DNA of 64,000 nucleotides, taken from Trema orientale (taxonomy: Eukaryota; Streptophyta; Magnoliopsida; Rosales; Cannabaceae). Both the position numbers and the translations under genes were made by a program. The notes beneath the pieces were generated by a model that was given only the letters and a program-made list of their open reading frames with translations, was not told where the DNA came from and made no database searches. Each line of letters begins with the position of its first letter. Positions within the stretch are counted from its first letter, which is position 1. The DNA lies in contig JXTC01000463.1 in assembly GCA_002914845.1 (NCBI GenBank), positions 1 through 64,000 on the forward strand, read 5' to 3'. Of the stretch, positions 1-11,348 are shown piece by piece.

Positions 1-533
1 TTATGTGTGTTATAGGATATTTTAAAGGGTCCATATTGTTGTGGAAGAGTGTTCAAGATAAAGTGCACAAGGAAATTTTCAGACATTTCAACCTCAAGAG
101 TCTTTAATTGAGCCGCAATATCTCTCAATTGCATAATATGCTCACGCACACCTCTCACACTGGTGAGCTTAAGGGAAGTGAAGTTCATAATCAGGGTGCT
201 GGCAAGTGCTTTATCTGAAGTCTGAAATTGCTCATCAATAGCTTTCAGCAATTCCTTAACATTGTCATGCTGATCGACAGAACCACGAATAGCAGCAGAG
301 ATTTTGGTCTTTATAAACATCGTACTGAGACGATTAGATCACTCCCATTGTTCATAAAGAGCCTTTAGATCTGAAGTGATGGCTTCAGTAATCGTTGGTT
401 TGTCTTTCCAAATAGCATAATCAATATCCATACACCCTAAATGAAGAAGAACTCTCTCCTTCCAAATTTTATAGTTATCACCTTGTAACTCAGGAACAGC
501 ACATCTAATATCAAAAAAATTCGCAGGTTACAT
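1..533 (-). pseudogene. Copia retrotransposon gag (UBN2-type), 5' part
   Basis: Read on the minus strand, this encodes a Copia gag (UBN2-type) protein: an N-terminal stretch reading VPELQGDNYKIWKERVLLHL, then IDEQFQTSDKALASTLIMNF, then LRDIAAQLKTLEVEMSENFL. These are typical of plant Copia gag, which packages element RNA in cytoplasmic particles. The reading frame is dead in two places: the ATG at 533-531 is followed at once by TAA, and a TGA replaces an expected codon near 340 (after LYEQWE). The gene runs off the left edge, so zinc knuckle, protease, integrase and RT lie outside the window. It belongs with the PBS and LTR at 2149-2590. Confidence 0.9.
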
Positions 534-2148
534 GACTGCATAAAAATAAACATGCTTATGTATTAAAATTTGAGACTATCAAATTTATCAAGTTTTACCA
601 ATGTAAATCATATTTATAAAATTATGAATCTAGTGACATAAAACTTACCTGTGGGCTAAAGGTCTAATTCAATTAAATCCATCTAAAACTTTATAATAAA
701 ACTATCAAATTATATTCCTATTTCCTAATTCCTATGGGTAAATTAAGAAATTATAATTTGATATTTTATCCTAATTAATCATACAAATATAATAAAAATT
801 CCTGTGGGATAAAATTTATTATATTAAATATGATTAATCACAATAAATGTCATTTACCTATATGTGATCCTAAATCACTTATATATAATTTTGCTTAATT
901 AAAGATGCTGTGGCTACTCTCTAATTAATTAAATTTATATGGATCATAAGATATTTAATTTTATTTACATAATATTCATTTTCAATTGCATGTAATCAAT
1001 ATAAGCAATATTAACTTTATATGAATAATATATAATTTTAAGCACAAAATTATAATTCAAAAATTGCGTGCAAATCATCAAATTATACATACAAAGTTAT
1101 AATTAAGCACATAAAATATTCAGAATCAAATTTCATAAATATGCCAATATCATAAAAATTTCATTAATGAAATTAAATTTCACATAATAATATTCATTAA
1201 ATACTAAAGATAAGAATATTATTATTAAGCACCAAATATTAATGAAATTATCACAAAGTATTGAAATTATGGCAAATTCTCACAAAAATCCGAATATTAA
1301 ATTTCTGGAAAAAAGCCCCTTTTTTTTTAAAAAAAAAAACTGGTACCCAGAAACGACGTGTTGTTTTCTAACCGAAGAGCCGCGTTTTCCAGTATAAAAA
1401 CGACAAGTCGTTTGAAGAATAACAGAGAAAACGACATGTCGTTTTCCACAAACGACTGCAACCAATATAGATAAAAACGACATGTCGTTTTATTTAACAG
1501 AGAAAAACGACAAGTCGTTTTGATCGAAACGACGACTGAATGTCTGCAAGATAAACGACATGTCATTTTTTGAACTTAATAAAACGACGTGTTGTTTTTC
1601 CTAACGACAGAATCAAACCCGAGTGTAAACGACATGTCGTTTTGAAGCTGCAGAAAACGACATGTCGTTTCCAAAAACGACAGATACCAAAAATCGAAAA
1701 ACTACATGTCGTTTTTCGTCGTCTTCAATCTCCAGCCGGGTCTTTTGACCCGTTTTCTACCCGTTACGGACCCAGTTACGACCCGACTGGTTTTCAGCCC
1801 TCCGAACACCGATTTTAACGTTTAAAATCATGTAATTGTTAGAAAATCAGTTACCTAATGATTTCTAACCTCAGTTTTCATCAAAAAATTCTAAATATGA
1901 AACTTGGATGTTGAAAATTTTTTCGGGTATTTGACAAAATTTTTTTTGACCCGACCAGTTAATATACGAAAGTATTCCGAAAGCTCCGTTTAATATCACA
2001 AACAAGTTAGAAAATCGATTACTAAATGATTTTTAACATTAGTTTTTATTAAAAAACTCTAAATATTAAACTAAGAATTTGAAATATTAAACGGGTTATA
2101 CGATAAAAAATTTTCCAGATTCTGAAATTTAACAAGGCAGAGGCAAAT
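534..2148 (-). other. Long AT-rich leader of the Copia element
   Basis: This is the 1.6 kb stretch between the PBS and gag of the minus-strand Copia element. It has no convincing coding content. Most of it is very AT-rich, but 1340-1815 is much richer in GC and carries the palindrome array listed separately. A leader this long is unusual for Copia elements, so it may include inserted DNA. I saw no terminal repeats marking an insertion. Confidence 0.6.
1350..1715. repeat. Cluster of AAAACGACATGTCGTTTT palindromes
   Basis: About ten copies of an 18-bp palindrome with core ACGACATGTCGT lie at irregular spacing. Copies are near 1350, 1396, 1428, 1474, 1504, 1552, 1581, 1627, 1654 and 1697. Variants replace the centre (CAAGTCG, CGTGTTG) but mostly keep the arms AAACGAC / GTCGTTT. 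The sequence between copies is not conserved, so this is not a simple tandem repeat. It translates to recurring TTCRF or RHVV peptides, which follow from the repeat and do not indicate a protein. Confidence 0.9.
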
Positions 2149-2165
2149 CATGCTCTGATACCAAC
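2149..2165 (-). other. tRNA-Met primer binding site of the Copia element
   Basis: The minus strand reads TTGGTATCAGAGCATG directly after the LTR end. This is the classic plant Copia primer binding site, complementary to the 3' end of initiator tRNA-Met. It fixes the orientation of the element (minus) and the inner border of its 5' LTR. Confidence 0.92.
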
Positions 2166-2590
2166 TGTAAGACTTAATATGATCTATCTATGCTATAAAA
2201 TAAACATATAAAATCAAAATACGGAATTTAAGCTTAAGGATCGCATGAACATACCTCCGGCCATTGCTCTGTTTTGCAGACTGTGATTACTGTATATAAC
2301 AGAGTATTAATACTCTTCTAAGCCTTATAGAATCTGACTGATGATATATATAATATTTAGAGAATTTAGACTCTCAGGCTTAGAGGACTAATACAAATTA
2401 CTCCTCTGTATTTATAGACGTTTTCCATCAAAACTTTTTCTCAGAGGTAATAATGGGCAGTAATTCACGTTCAATTCTTCAGTCAGAAAACTGAGGATAA
2501 TTGTCTAATTACTTAGACATAATGGACCACTAACGGAAAGGAATATCTAACATACTAAACTTTTTCAATGTTTTGGGACGAATTCTAACA
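2166..2590 (-). mobile_element. 5' LTR of minus-strand Copia element
   Basis: The 425-bp LTR is bounded on the minus strand by TGTTAGAATT at 2590 and TCTTACA at 2166, followed immediately by the PBS. Imperfect terminal inverted repeats (TGTAAGA / TTCTAACA) match the TG..CA rule. A TATA-like promoter (TATAAATACAG on the minus strand, near 2405-2415) lies in the middle of the LTR and would drive transcription toward the left edge. The matching 3' LTR is outside the window. Confidence 0.85.
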
Positions 2591-2853
2591 TTAAATTTGT
2601 ACGAAATCACTATTTTCTCCTTAAAGTTAAGGAAAAGTTGGGGTAAAATTAAAGAAAAAGTGTGAAACACTTTTTAATTATTAAATAAAGAACTAAAATG
2701 ATAAAATTCAAAGTTTAAAGACTAAAATAAGACTCTTTAAAATGATTTATAAGGGCAAGTTATTTATCTTTTTAAAAATACATCACTGACCTTAGTTGCG
2801 GAAAAAAACAAGAGTCCCGAAATCAAGTTCACTTGTCACAGTCTAGAGATTAG
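2591..2853. other. Short intergenic spacer between two Copia elements
   Basis: AT-rich sequence with no recognisable gene, repeat or element end. It separates the 5' LTR of the first Copia element from the left LTR of the older, deleted Copia element. Confidence 0.5.
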
Positions 2854-3416
2854 CAAAGTATATTGTGACAGTGGAAGCACAAATGACTAATTTAACGTGT
2901 CAAATATCAAATTATATGGATTTACGATAAAACATAAATAACAGAAAATTACAAGTGATAACATGATTTATCATGATTCGGCTTTTGGCTTATGTCTATC
3001 TCGGAGATGGCGAAGAATTTCACTATAACCAAAAGAGATTACAAAAACCTGAGAAAATTTTCCTTATACTCAAATCCCATATAACCCAAAGCTCTCTCAC
3101 ACAAAAGCATTCAAGACTGCAAAAAAAATGCTTTACTAATAATCTTGATTCCGATATCAAATAGAGCCACAAATAAACAAGCAACAAAGAAATAAAACCC
3201 AAAAACTTATTTGTACCAAATTCTCACAAACTAGAAAGAGAAATTTTATAAAGAAATATCAAATTTAGCTACCTTATCAAGTATGTGACTACTCCTAATA
3301 CAAGTGGCAAGCCAACACCGAAGTCCAGCTACCATTCCAAAGGGTGCGGCTTTACCTCCAAGCGGCAACACCACTATGGCTTCTGTATACTCCACTTCTT
3401 CGCGTACATATATATA

Positions 3417-3669
3417 GGCACCAATCCAGTAGGTTTTTTTTTTTTTTTTTTTTTTTTTTAACCTATGCACATGTATTAATTTGGCCAATGAAAAATTTTT
3501 TTGCACATTTTTTTATATTAAAAAATAAGAAAGAGAAATAGCATTAATGATGCACGTCTTTTCATGCACATCATTATAGCCGTTGGATCACCATTAGATG
3601 ATGATCCAACGGCCAAAAAAAAATACATACACATAGGTTAAAAAAAAAATACCTACTGGATTGGCAACC
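3417..3669. mobile_element. MITE copy 1, inserted in a (TA)n run
   Basis: A 253-bp element with inverted ends GGCACCAATCCAGTAGGT and (reverse complement of the right end) GGTTGCCAATCCAGTAGGTA, each followed by a T or A homopolymer. An internal hairpin (CCGTTGGATCA..TGATCCAACGG) lies near 3582-3613. It is flanked on both sides by TATATATA. The other LTR of the host Copia element has only TA-rich sequence at the same place, which confirms the insertion. Same family as copies near 31.5, 32.0, 33.1, 35.9 and 37.3 kb. Confidence 0.88.
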
Positions 3670-3844
3670 TATATATATATATATATCACGATCTCACAAA
3701 TTTGGGTAACCAATTTTGAGTAACCAAGTTCAATTAAAGGTAACAAACATGAAGCTTGGAATTGGGCTCATCAACAAATTAAGCTAAATAGAAAAGGGAA
3801 ACTAATTTAGACCTTAGGTCCAAACCAATGGCTTAATTTAAAGC

Positions 3845-6800
3845 TAGGGCTGGCAATTCATGTCCACGAGTTGTGTTCGTATCGATATACATGTATAACA
3901 GATAAATGCTCAACCTGAACACGACCCGTTTAATAAACGAGTCAGAAATTATAACACGAATACGACCTGTTTATAAATAGGTTGACACAGCACGAGACGT
4001 GTAACCCATTACTAAACAGGTTATATTGACCCGTAGCCCATGACCCGCAATTGTGACCCGTGACCTGTGTAGGTAGTTTTTTGAGGGGGGAAGAGGAAAA
4101 AAAAACTTATCCAATCAAATTATGACTATTTTCCTTAAAATTAATAAATTATCAATAATTCAAGGACTGGACTCTAATGTCTTGATTCAAATATCAACTT
4201 CCAGTTTTTAATATTATTTAAAATAAAAACAAAGGCTAAATAAAGCTTGAAAAAGAAAACATTCAATAAAAATAAGGCATAAGCTACACAAACACACGAA
4301 ATAGTCCATATGAAAATGATTCAAGCATAAACTAAATTCACATAAACCATACTAGTCCAAAAGTTATTCAAATGAGAAATAAGAAATATAAGCTAAACAA
4401 ACATAATCCATACATGTAAATAAGAAAGACAATGCTAAGTTATTTATCCAATGCAATAGAATTTGAACATTGTGTTAAATTTTTATTCTTCTTTATGCTA
4501 AGCTCCATGATATTTGTTAAGAACTCTTCTATTTCATCGGTTTTTGATTGTGAATTATCTGAATTTCAAAGGAAACGATTAGTATAGTAAACATACAGAA
4601 AATTATCATAATAATAATGGGTATCTTGATACCTTCATTACTAAATAACCAATCTCTTGTACAAACAAGTACCTCAACAGTTGAAGGTTTAAGTGAACTG
4701 CGATATTGATCAAGCACATGTCCACCAACACTAAAATTAGCTTTAGAAGAAACTATTGATATAGGAATACTCAAGAAATCATGAATCATTGAAGCAAGTA
4801 TGGGATATCGAAATTTATTTGATTTCCGAAAGCTCAGGATATCTAATTTCACATTCCTTTCCATCCTTTGTTTCTCCAAGTAAACCTCAAATTGTAATTT
4901 CTCACGAGAAGAAGAATATTAATCTTTTGACATCTCATCAAATTCCTGAAACACAAAATATAATCTTGATTATTAAAAAAGAAAATCACATTATAACTGA
5001 AAAAATAATATCTTATTAAAATTATTACATACTTAGCATATAATGTATACCTTGAAAAAATTTTCTTCGCTAGCTACGGTCTCCAAAAGATTGGAACTTT
5101 CAGTGGCTTGAGATTTGTACTCTTCAAACAATGCATTCAACTTAATCCTAACTTTCTCAACTAGAACAACCCAGTCTTCATCATAGATCTTCTTATAAAT
5201 AAATTGAACTATTTGAATCTTGTATTGAGGATTTAAAATGCATGCTACTACCAAGGTTACATTAAACTCAGACCAATACTTCTGAAACTTTGGTCACATT
5301 TCATATGCCATCAATTTCAAGTACATATCTTTATTTTGCTCTAAGCACTATTTCAAACTCAAAGAACACTTATAGATAGCAAGAAAATACAAGTTTGTAG
5401 TTGGATACTTTGATCCAGAATATTCAAGATTTGTATCATAAAAAACTTTCAAAAACTCTGTCATCTTTTCAACTTTCTCCCATTTTTCTGAAGAAGGATA
5501 ATGTTTATAATTTGAATCACTTTCTATCTTGTACTCACATCTTGATGCAAACTTTTTTTACTGCCCACTGAAACTAAGTTGACATACCCTAAAAACTTTT
5601 GCTTCCTAACTTGAGAGAATTTAAGATACTTGATTCTATCACCAATCTGAACAACAGAAGAATCAATATATTTAAGTCCCTCCTGCACAATAGATTAAGA
5701 ATATGTGCACAACATTGCATGTGAAAAAAATCAACATTGCAAATAAAATATCCTTTTATTCCTTCATATTCATCAGTAGTCAAATAAGACTATCCATATG
5801 ATGTGAAAGATATTCTACCAGGAATAGACTCTAATCAACTTTTGATTCTAGCATTTTCTCTAGCATATATCTTAAGAACATCAGCTTTGGTGGTATTCCT
5901 AGAAACTAATTTTAGATCAGGATATAAGTATTGAAAGATAGCTTTTATTCCTTCATATTCAAAAAACTGAAAAGCTAACTCATTCTTTATAATAGAAGCA
6001 ATCACCAACTCACGAAATACTTCAGGATCAACTTTATGAGCACTCAATGACATTGAACCTTTTTATTGAGATAGTAAAAGTTAACCTACATCACGAGTAT
6101 CTCTTCTAACACAAGTTTAGAGGTGGCGTTGTAAGTTATCTATTCCATACTTTGTTATCTGAAAGATATATTGCTCCACATTTGAGATATTTGGCCTTTT
6201 CCTTTTTATCATCTGTAAGAGGAAAAACTTCAAAATGCTTCCAAACTGTTGAGGTAAGTTTTCTTTTACGTTTCGTTTGACCTTTTGGCTCACTAGTTGA
6301 TTCGATTTCCTCTTGACTTTTGGGTTCATTATCATCAATATCCTCATTTTCAATTGTTTCTTTATTATTCATTCTGCACATAAAAGAAAAAGATTATTAT
6401 AGAAAATTGAAATTATTTGGCTGCATAATACGTGCTTTTTATATGTATGTCCTTTAATATTAAAATTTAAAACAATAAGTAGTACTGACTACTGATTACA
6501 CTGATGAAGCTAGACAGAAATTAAAATTTAGTGAATTAAAAATCCTAAGTACTTTTGAAAGTCACGAAACCAAATCATGCATGTGTAGTATGTTGTCCAA
6601 CTCTCAAATCTTACATGAACTATAAGTATTAAATAAATATAAAACAAGTTTATATTTATTGACATATGTATTTTATATATCACAAATATAAAATAAGTTT
6701 CATATCTATCTATATGTGTATTATATATATCAACATCACAAGGCCTACATATATTGACATACTTCCCGAGCTTGAAAAATTGATATATATATATATGTAT

Positions 6801-7435
6801 ATAATGTTTATACTGTTCAATAGTGTATCACGATCTTGCTGAACAATGAAAAAGCTAGATTAGAGGTTCCAAATATTTCACTCTAACTATTCAAGAGAAG
6901 ATGAAGATGATAGTCAATGGAGCTGTGGTCTTGGTCCTTGGAGTGTAGCCGTGAAATTGCATCACTGTGGAAAGTCGAGAGATGACCCACACAAAATTAG
7001 TGGTCTTGGTCCTTGGACTGTCACCATGGAGCTGCATCACCATGGAGCTGGAGATGGAAGATTGGAAGGGATGAAGGAGAGGTCAAGAGCTGAGATGTAG
7101 TGGTAGATAGTCGACTGGTAGTGTGGTGTTAGCTGTGTGAGGAAATGAGATGAGAGAAGAGAAGGGTTAGGTTAGGTTAAACTAGTTTGGGTCTTCAGGC
7201 TTTAGGTTCGGCTTTTGGGCTCAAACATAATGAGCAAGAATATATTATACAGACCCAATGGTTAGCGGGTCATTTTCATGTTGGCGGGTTCAACCCAAAC
7301 ATGACCAATTAATTAAATAGGTTAATATCTCCAATTCGAGTACGACACGGACACGATTAAGTCAAATCCAAACCTATTAATTTCGTGTATGTTTCGAGTC
7401 GTGTTGTCGTGTCATGTCACGAATTGCTAGTCCTA
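3845..7435 (-). mobile_element. Complete hAT transposon with perfect 8-bp target duplication
   Basis: A 3,591-bp class II element. The left end TAGGGCTGGCAATTCATG and the right end read inward, TAGGACTAGCAATTCGTG, form terminal inverted repeats. The 8-bp duplication TTTAAAGC occurs exactly at 3837-3844 and 7436-7443, as expected for the hAT superfamily. Subterminal regions are rich in GACCCG and CACGA-type motifs. The interior codes on the minus strand for a broken RICESLEEPER-like transposase. The element lies in the left LTR of the old Copia element, and the undisrupted LTR sequence (CTTAATTTAAA) is seen in the other LTR at 24619-24629. Confidence 0.93.
4529..6381 (-). pseudogene. hAT (RICESLEEPER-like, Ac family) transposase, broken
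   Basis: The minus strand encodes, in order, an N-terminal BED zinc finger region (STVWKHFEVFPLTDDKKEKA, then KCGAIYLSDNK; 6117-6381), catalytic-core pieces (FFHMQCCAHILNLL near 5700; MVVACILNPQYKI near 5240), and the C-terminal hAT dimerisation domain (YPILASMIHDFLSIPISIVS, then ANFSVGGHVLDQYRSSLKP; 4640-4810). In the family this protein binds the element ends and cuts and pastes it in the nucleus. Here it is split over several frames by stops and indels, and one BED cysteine position reads Tyr (AKYLKCG). The element is therefore not autonomous. Family assignment is strong from the dimerisation domain. Confidence 0.88.
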
Positions 7436-7456
7436 TTTAAAGCCACATATCTAACA

Positions 7457-7552
7457 ATCTCTATCTTGGCTTAAAATCAAGTCAAGTCCAAAATAATGAA
7501 ACCCTTTTACCATCTCTTCCAAAACATTGAATGGTTAATCACAATCTGCAAC
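7457..7552 (-). pseudogene. 3' end of the deleted Copia interior, next to its PPT
   Basis: This short remnant lies between the 3' LTR of the old Copia element and the inserted non-autonomous hAT. On the minus strand it ends with a purine-rich tract (GCCAAGATAGAGAT), the plus-strand primer site, directly before the LTR start TGTTAG. No RT or RNase H coding is recognisable here, so those domains have been deleted. Confidence 0.6.
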
Positions 7553-8521
7553 TAGAGTTGTCAAACATGTCGAGCTATGCCGACATGTAAGTTAGGTACA
7601 AACGTGCTTTCGTGCCGTGCCGTGCCGTACCTGCCCATAGTATAAAATCATTGGCCTAGCATAGCCCACTGGCCTATGCTCTAACGTGCGGTGCCATACC
7701 ATGCTTTCGTCCCCTGCTGTACCAGCCCACGTGCTTAAATGTGGCAGTCTTTTTGGGCTGAAATTAGCTCATCTAATTAGTAAATTTTATTAGTTATAAT
7801 GTCCCTTTTATCAATTTGTTTTTCAAATAATTCGAATTTATATAAAAAAGGTAAATTTAATGTAAATTTTATCTTAACTAGATTTGTGTTGCTGGTATAC
7901 ATTGCACCTAGTTAATTGTAAATTCATAATTATTTGAAAATTCTTTCTTTTCTTTGAAAGGGAAAATTATTTCTTTTTTTTATTGAAAGGGAAAATTCTT
8001 TCTATTTTTTTTTGAATGAAAGTATGTCAATGTGAAGAAGTATCAATAGTGAGTAGAAACATCCGAACTAAGTTGGCATCCAACTATCTCAATAATCCTT
8101 TGCTTAATGACCTTTGAAAGAAATTATTACTTATAAAAAAAATAGAAGAAAAGAGAACAATAGTTTAGAACTTACAACCCAAATAATTCCACTTGTACGA
8201 TCTCCCTAATAAATCCATTTGAGGTGCTAAGAAAAATAGGAAAAAAAAAAGACATTTATATAGGAAAAATAAAATGATAATAATACATATGTTTAACGTG
8301 CTAATGTACCGTGCCTATTGTGCTAGCATACAGTGCCGTGCCGTGCATATAGGCTATGTCGTATCGTGCTTAGTCCATTGTGTCTAATTTATTGGTCCAA
8401 CATGGTATATGATCGTGCCATGCCTAGCATGACCTACGATTTAACGTATCGCGTCGTACCATACTTTAGCTGTGTCATGCCACTGTACTAATTTATCGGC
8501 CCAACCGTATTGACATCTCTA
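7553..8521. mobile_element. Non-autonomous hAT element (969 bp)
   Basis: The ends TAGAGTTGTCAA (left) and TAGAGATGTCAA (right, read inward) form a terminal inverted repeat with one mismatch. Near-identical 8-bp flanks TCTGCAAC (7545-7552) and TTTGTAAC (8522-8529) look like a decayed target duplication. The subterminal sections contain many GTGCCGTGCC and CGTGC-type short repeats in both orientations, typical of plant hAT ends. No transposase coding was seen. Confidence 0.8.
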
Positions 8522-8976
8522 TTTGTAACACTAACTAGGTCTAAACAATACTTGAACTTCCAAATGAAATCTTACTTGGTCATATATCTATCGCAACTAA
8601 CACAAAAGAAACTAACTCTATAAAACCATACCAATAAGGCAATCTCTTCTTTCTACTAGTGATAAACAAAGTAGTATAATCAAAAGTCTTAATAGAAGTT
8701 TTAACTAAAAGCTCCACCTGTTTACGAACTCTGGGATTTTATTTTTTTGCAAATACTTACTCCCCTAAATCAAATAGGATGACAAACTCATCAAATTCAA
8801 GAATTCTGCTAACTAGCAAACTTGGTGATAATGGCTCAACAAATCATAACTAGAAGCTGTTCACCTCAAACACAAATCCGTGGAAGAATATTGTTGTCAA
8901 TCACTCAAGTTTAACATCATTCACATGAGCATATGCAAGACAACAAAATAATTTGAAATCAAAATTAGCAGAATGT
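8522..8976 (-). pseudogene. Deleted Copia interior: integrase C-terminus remnant
   Basis: On the minus strand the residues SANFDFKLFCCLAYAHVNDV match the conserved Copia block that normally reads LRVFGCPAYAHVNDGKLEPRA. This is followed by degraded IFLGY..VKGYRLW-like and ISRDV.FDE-like sequence, then KRLPYWYGFIELVSF, which corresponds to the R.IRPPKRYGYADLVAYA linker before RT. It continues directly from the integrase piece at 19413-19640. The Gypsy element was inserted between the two. Many stops are present, and the RT and RNase H domains are missing. Confidence 0.82.
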
Positions 8977-11167
8977 TGTGATATCCTAAATTTCATACGA
9001 CACCCAGCTCCTTACAAAAAAAAAAGTCAATAATAACATGACTCTGCATCATGTATATTAAAGTTATATGTGCATTCAATTTTAAGTACTTTCTTTGCAA
9101 TGTTAGTTGTTTTTACTAAAAATTATTTTTTTAAAGTAAATTTTGCAGTGAAATGTTCGAGATAGGCTCATTGGTACAAGTCTGATGTGTAATAATTCAA
9201 TTTTTTTTCAAATATTATTATTTGGCATTTTGTTTAATTAGAATTACTTGATTTGGATAAGTCTTTTATTTAATTTTTTTTAGTGGTATTATTGGTTTTG
9301 GACACTTTAGAATTCCCTAGATGATGGTTAAAGAGAAATAAATATATATCTCTCTATACATATTTATTTGTACGCATAATCCTTTGTTACTTATATTTTT
9401 TTAACTGACTTTGTTATGTCGGTAAATTGCACGAGTTGTATTTTATTGATGACAAAGTTAAATTAAAATCTCAGACTTTTATATATACTTGTTTCAGTGC
9501 AAAAATGCAAAGTGGAGTTAGTATATCTTTGTCACAGCTTAAAGCATTTCTGACGTAATATTATTAATTGTTATTACTTGTAATCTGTTTTTCTATTTAT
9601 GAATTGTATATAAAAGTTCCTTGTTTCCGATAACAAGATGTATATATATAATTTGTATATCTACTTTTTTTTTAATTAAAGGATTTAGTTATATATGTAT
9701 AAACTTTTGGAGAAACTCTTCTTGTTACACGTTTATTTACTATTTGAGATCATACAAGTGACGACTGAGATTTGGTAACTTTGTCTTAGTTCGATGGTAA
9801 TGATTTGTTTCTTTATTTACTTTTTAAAAAAAAAAGGGAATTCAGTCATGAAATTATATGGACGAGTTTGGATGAGCCTTTATACTGATGGTCCTCCTAT
9901 CAACCATTTTCGATAATTCTTAGACAAAATTTATCTTGTACAGGTTTGATGACTTGTTATACTTTACTATGTATAGATTTATATATACGGAGGAAAATTT
10001 CAAGTAAAATAATTCGTGATCAAGTTCAGATGATGTCTTGAATTCATACAGTTAGTATTAATTTAAATTACTTTATGATAGTGATTTTTTTTCGGGAAAC
10101 TAAATTGTTCCAAGGAAGTAATGTGTTAGTGGATAAGTTTTATTTGCTTTTGTTGTCTAATACTTGTTTTTGATGAGAGTTATATCAATTGATTATGTAT
10201 CGCATGGTCAGTAATTAAATTAAATGAGCTTAATATTAGAAACTATTAGGACCACGTCAGTTGTACCTTGAGCAAAGAGTATTTCACAGAAAAAATATAT
10301 AAAAGCTCAGAGATAAGGTAAGTAACGTTACACCTGCAATGTAAGAAATTATTTGTTTATGTGAATTTGTGGAATCCTTGGATCATATGAAAATGTATAT
10401 CTGTTATTCTGTTGTACCTGAAACATAAATATTTGAATCCGTTATTCTGACATATATGAAGCATGAACATATGGTGTATTTATATTGCCTAATGAGTATT
10501 GGTGAATAAGGTGTGGCGGGCCAGCGCCCAAATATCTAGTTCCTTCGGGGACATTATTAGATTCATTCGGGGATAGTATTTAGTTCCTTCGAGAACACTC
10601 TAATAGCAGTATGGGGAGGACCTCTGCAGTACACAGAGGGGTTTGAGATGTATTCGCGACTCAAAACCTCCATACGACGGCTTATGATTAGTTACTAGTT
10701 ATTAATTATCTGAATGGCTCAGTATGCGATTCACGGTCTTATCAGGCAATACAATATACATAGGAATCCCAATCATACAATTATCTGTTCTCTAGTTTAT
10801 ATACGTTACATTTGCACTCATTACTTACTGAGTTCCATATTCATATATGTTCTTACATTGCAGATGATAATGTCGATATGTGAGTTTGGAGAAGGAGTGC
10901 CGACTTTCCGACTGCGGCTTGTGTGTATGATCATTTTGATGCTGTGATTTCCTGACTAAGAATTTTGTACCTATTTTGAGTGTGTGTATGTGTGTATAAA
11001 TTTATACACGTATACATTAGACTGTGTATAATTATGAGTGGAGTATAAGTTTAAAAAGTTTTAAATTTTCATTATTTATCAGTTCTAAGTTGAGTAGCGT
11101 CTCTCGATTTCACAAAATAATTATACAAATGTCATTATGTACGTGTGTGGAATCGGAGGATGTTACA
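8977..11167 (+). repeat. Left (5') LTR of the Gypsy element
   Basis: A 2,191-bp LTR running from TGTGATATCC to GGATGTTACA, so the ends are a 10-bp imperfect inverted repeat (TGTGATATCC / TGTAACATCC). It aligns along its length with 16032-19412 apart from insertions in the right copy. It contains a 77-codon open frame (10714-10947) that is equally present in the right LTR. I treat that as LTR sequence, not a gene, because no known domain is visible. Confidence 0.9.
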
Positions 11168-11183
11168 GTTGGTATCAGGGCTT
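11168..11183 (+). other. Primer binding site of the Gypsy element
   Basis: GTTGGTATCAGGGCTT follows the LTR directly. It matches the initiator tRNA-Met type PBS (TGGTATCAGAGC) with one change. It confirms + strand orientation. Confidence 0.88.
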
Positions 11184-11348
11184 ATATTTTAAAATGATTC
11201 TGAAGACCGCTCCTATACACATGTCTGGAAGGAAAAGAAGCCTCACTCCTCTGTAAGTGTTTGATATGCATTTTGATATCTATTATAGTTTTTTTTTTTA
11301 ATTGCATTCATATTCTGGTGATGATTATTATTGACTATAATTAGAGCT

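Larger units (their letters stand above)
2859..7456 (-). mobile_element. Left (3') LTR of an old deleted Copia element, interrupted
   Basis: The host LTR sequence is 2859-3416, 3670-3844 and 7444-7456. The rest is inserted MITE and hAT DNA. It aligns by eye with the copy at 20075-20809 plus 24604-24644; for example both contain CCATTCCAAAGGGTGCGGCT and CTCACAAATTTGGGTAACCA. On the minus strand the LTR starts TGTTAGATATGTGGC, preceded by a polypurine tract (AAGATAGAGAT) at 7457-7467, which marks this as the 3' LTR. A possible 5-bp target duplication CAAAG lies at 2854-2858 and 24645-24649, although the LTR outer ends are degraded and the exact border is uncertain by a few bases. Confidence 0.78.

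Noticed and set aside
1280-1818. Overlapping open frames on both strands with recurring TTCRF or RHVV peptides
   Set aside because: They are produced by the ACGACATGTCGT palindromes, which read similarly on both strands. No domain, promoter or codon pattern supports a protein.
8977-8981. 5-bp target duplication for the Gypsy element
   Set aside because: The flanks AATGT and AATTA agree at only three positions, which is not convincing.
10714-10947. Open frame MAQYAIHGLIRQYNIH.. also found at 18943-19188, as a possible conserved small gene
   Set aside because: Both copies lie at the same place in the two LTRs of one Gypsy element, so their similarity follows from LTR duplication. The neighbouring frame ends differ, and no domain is seen.
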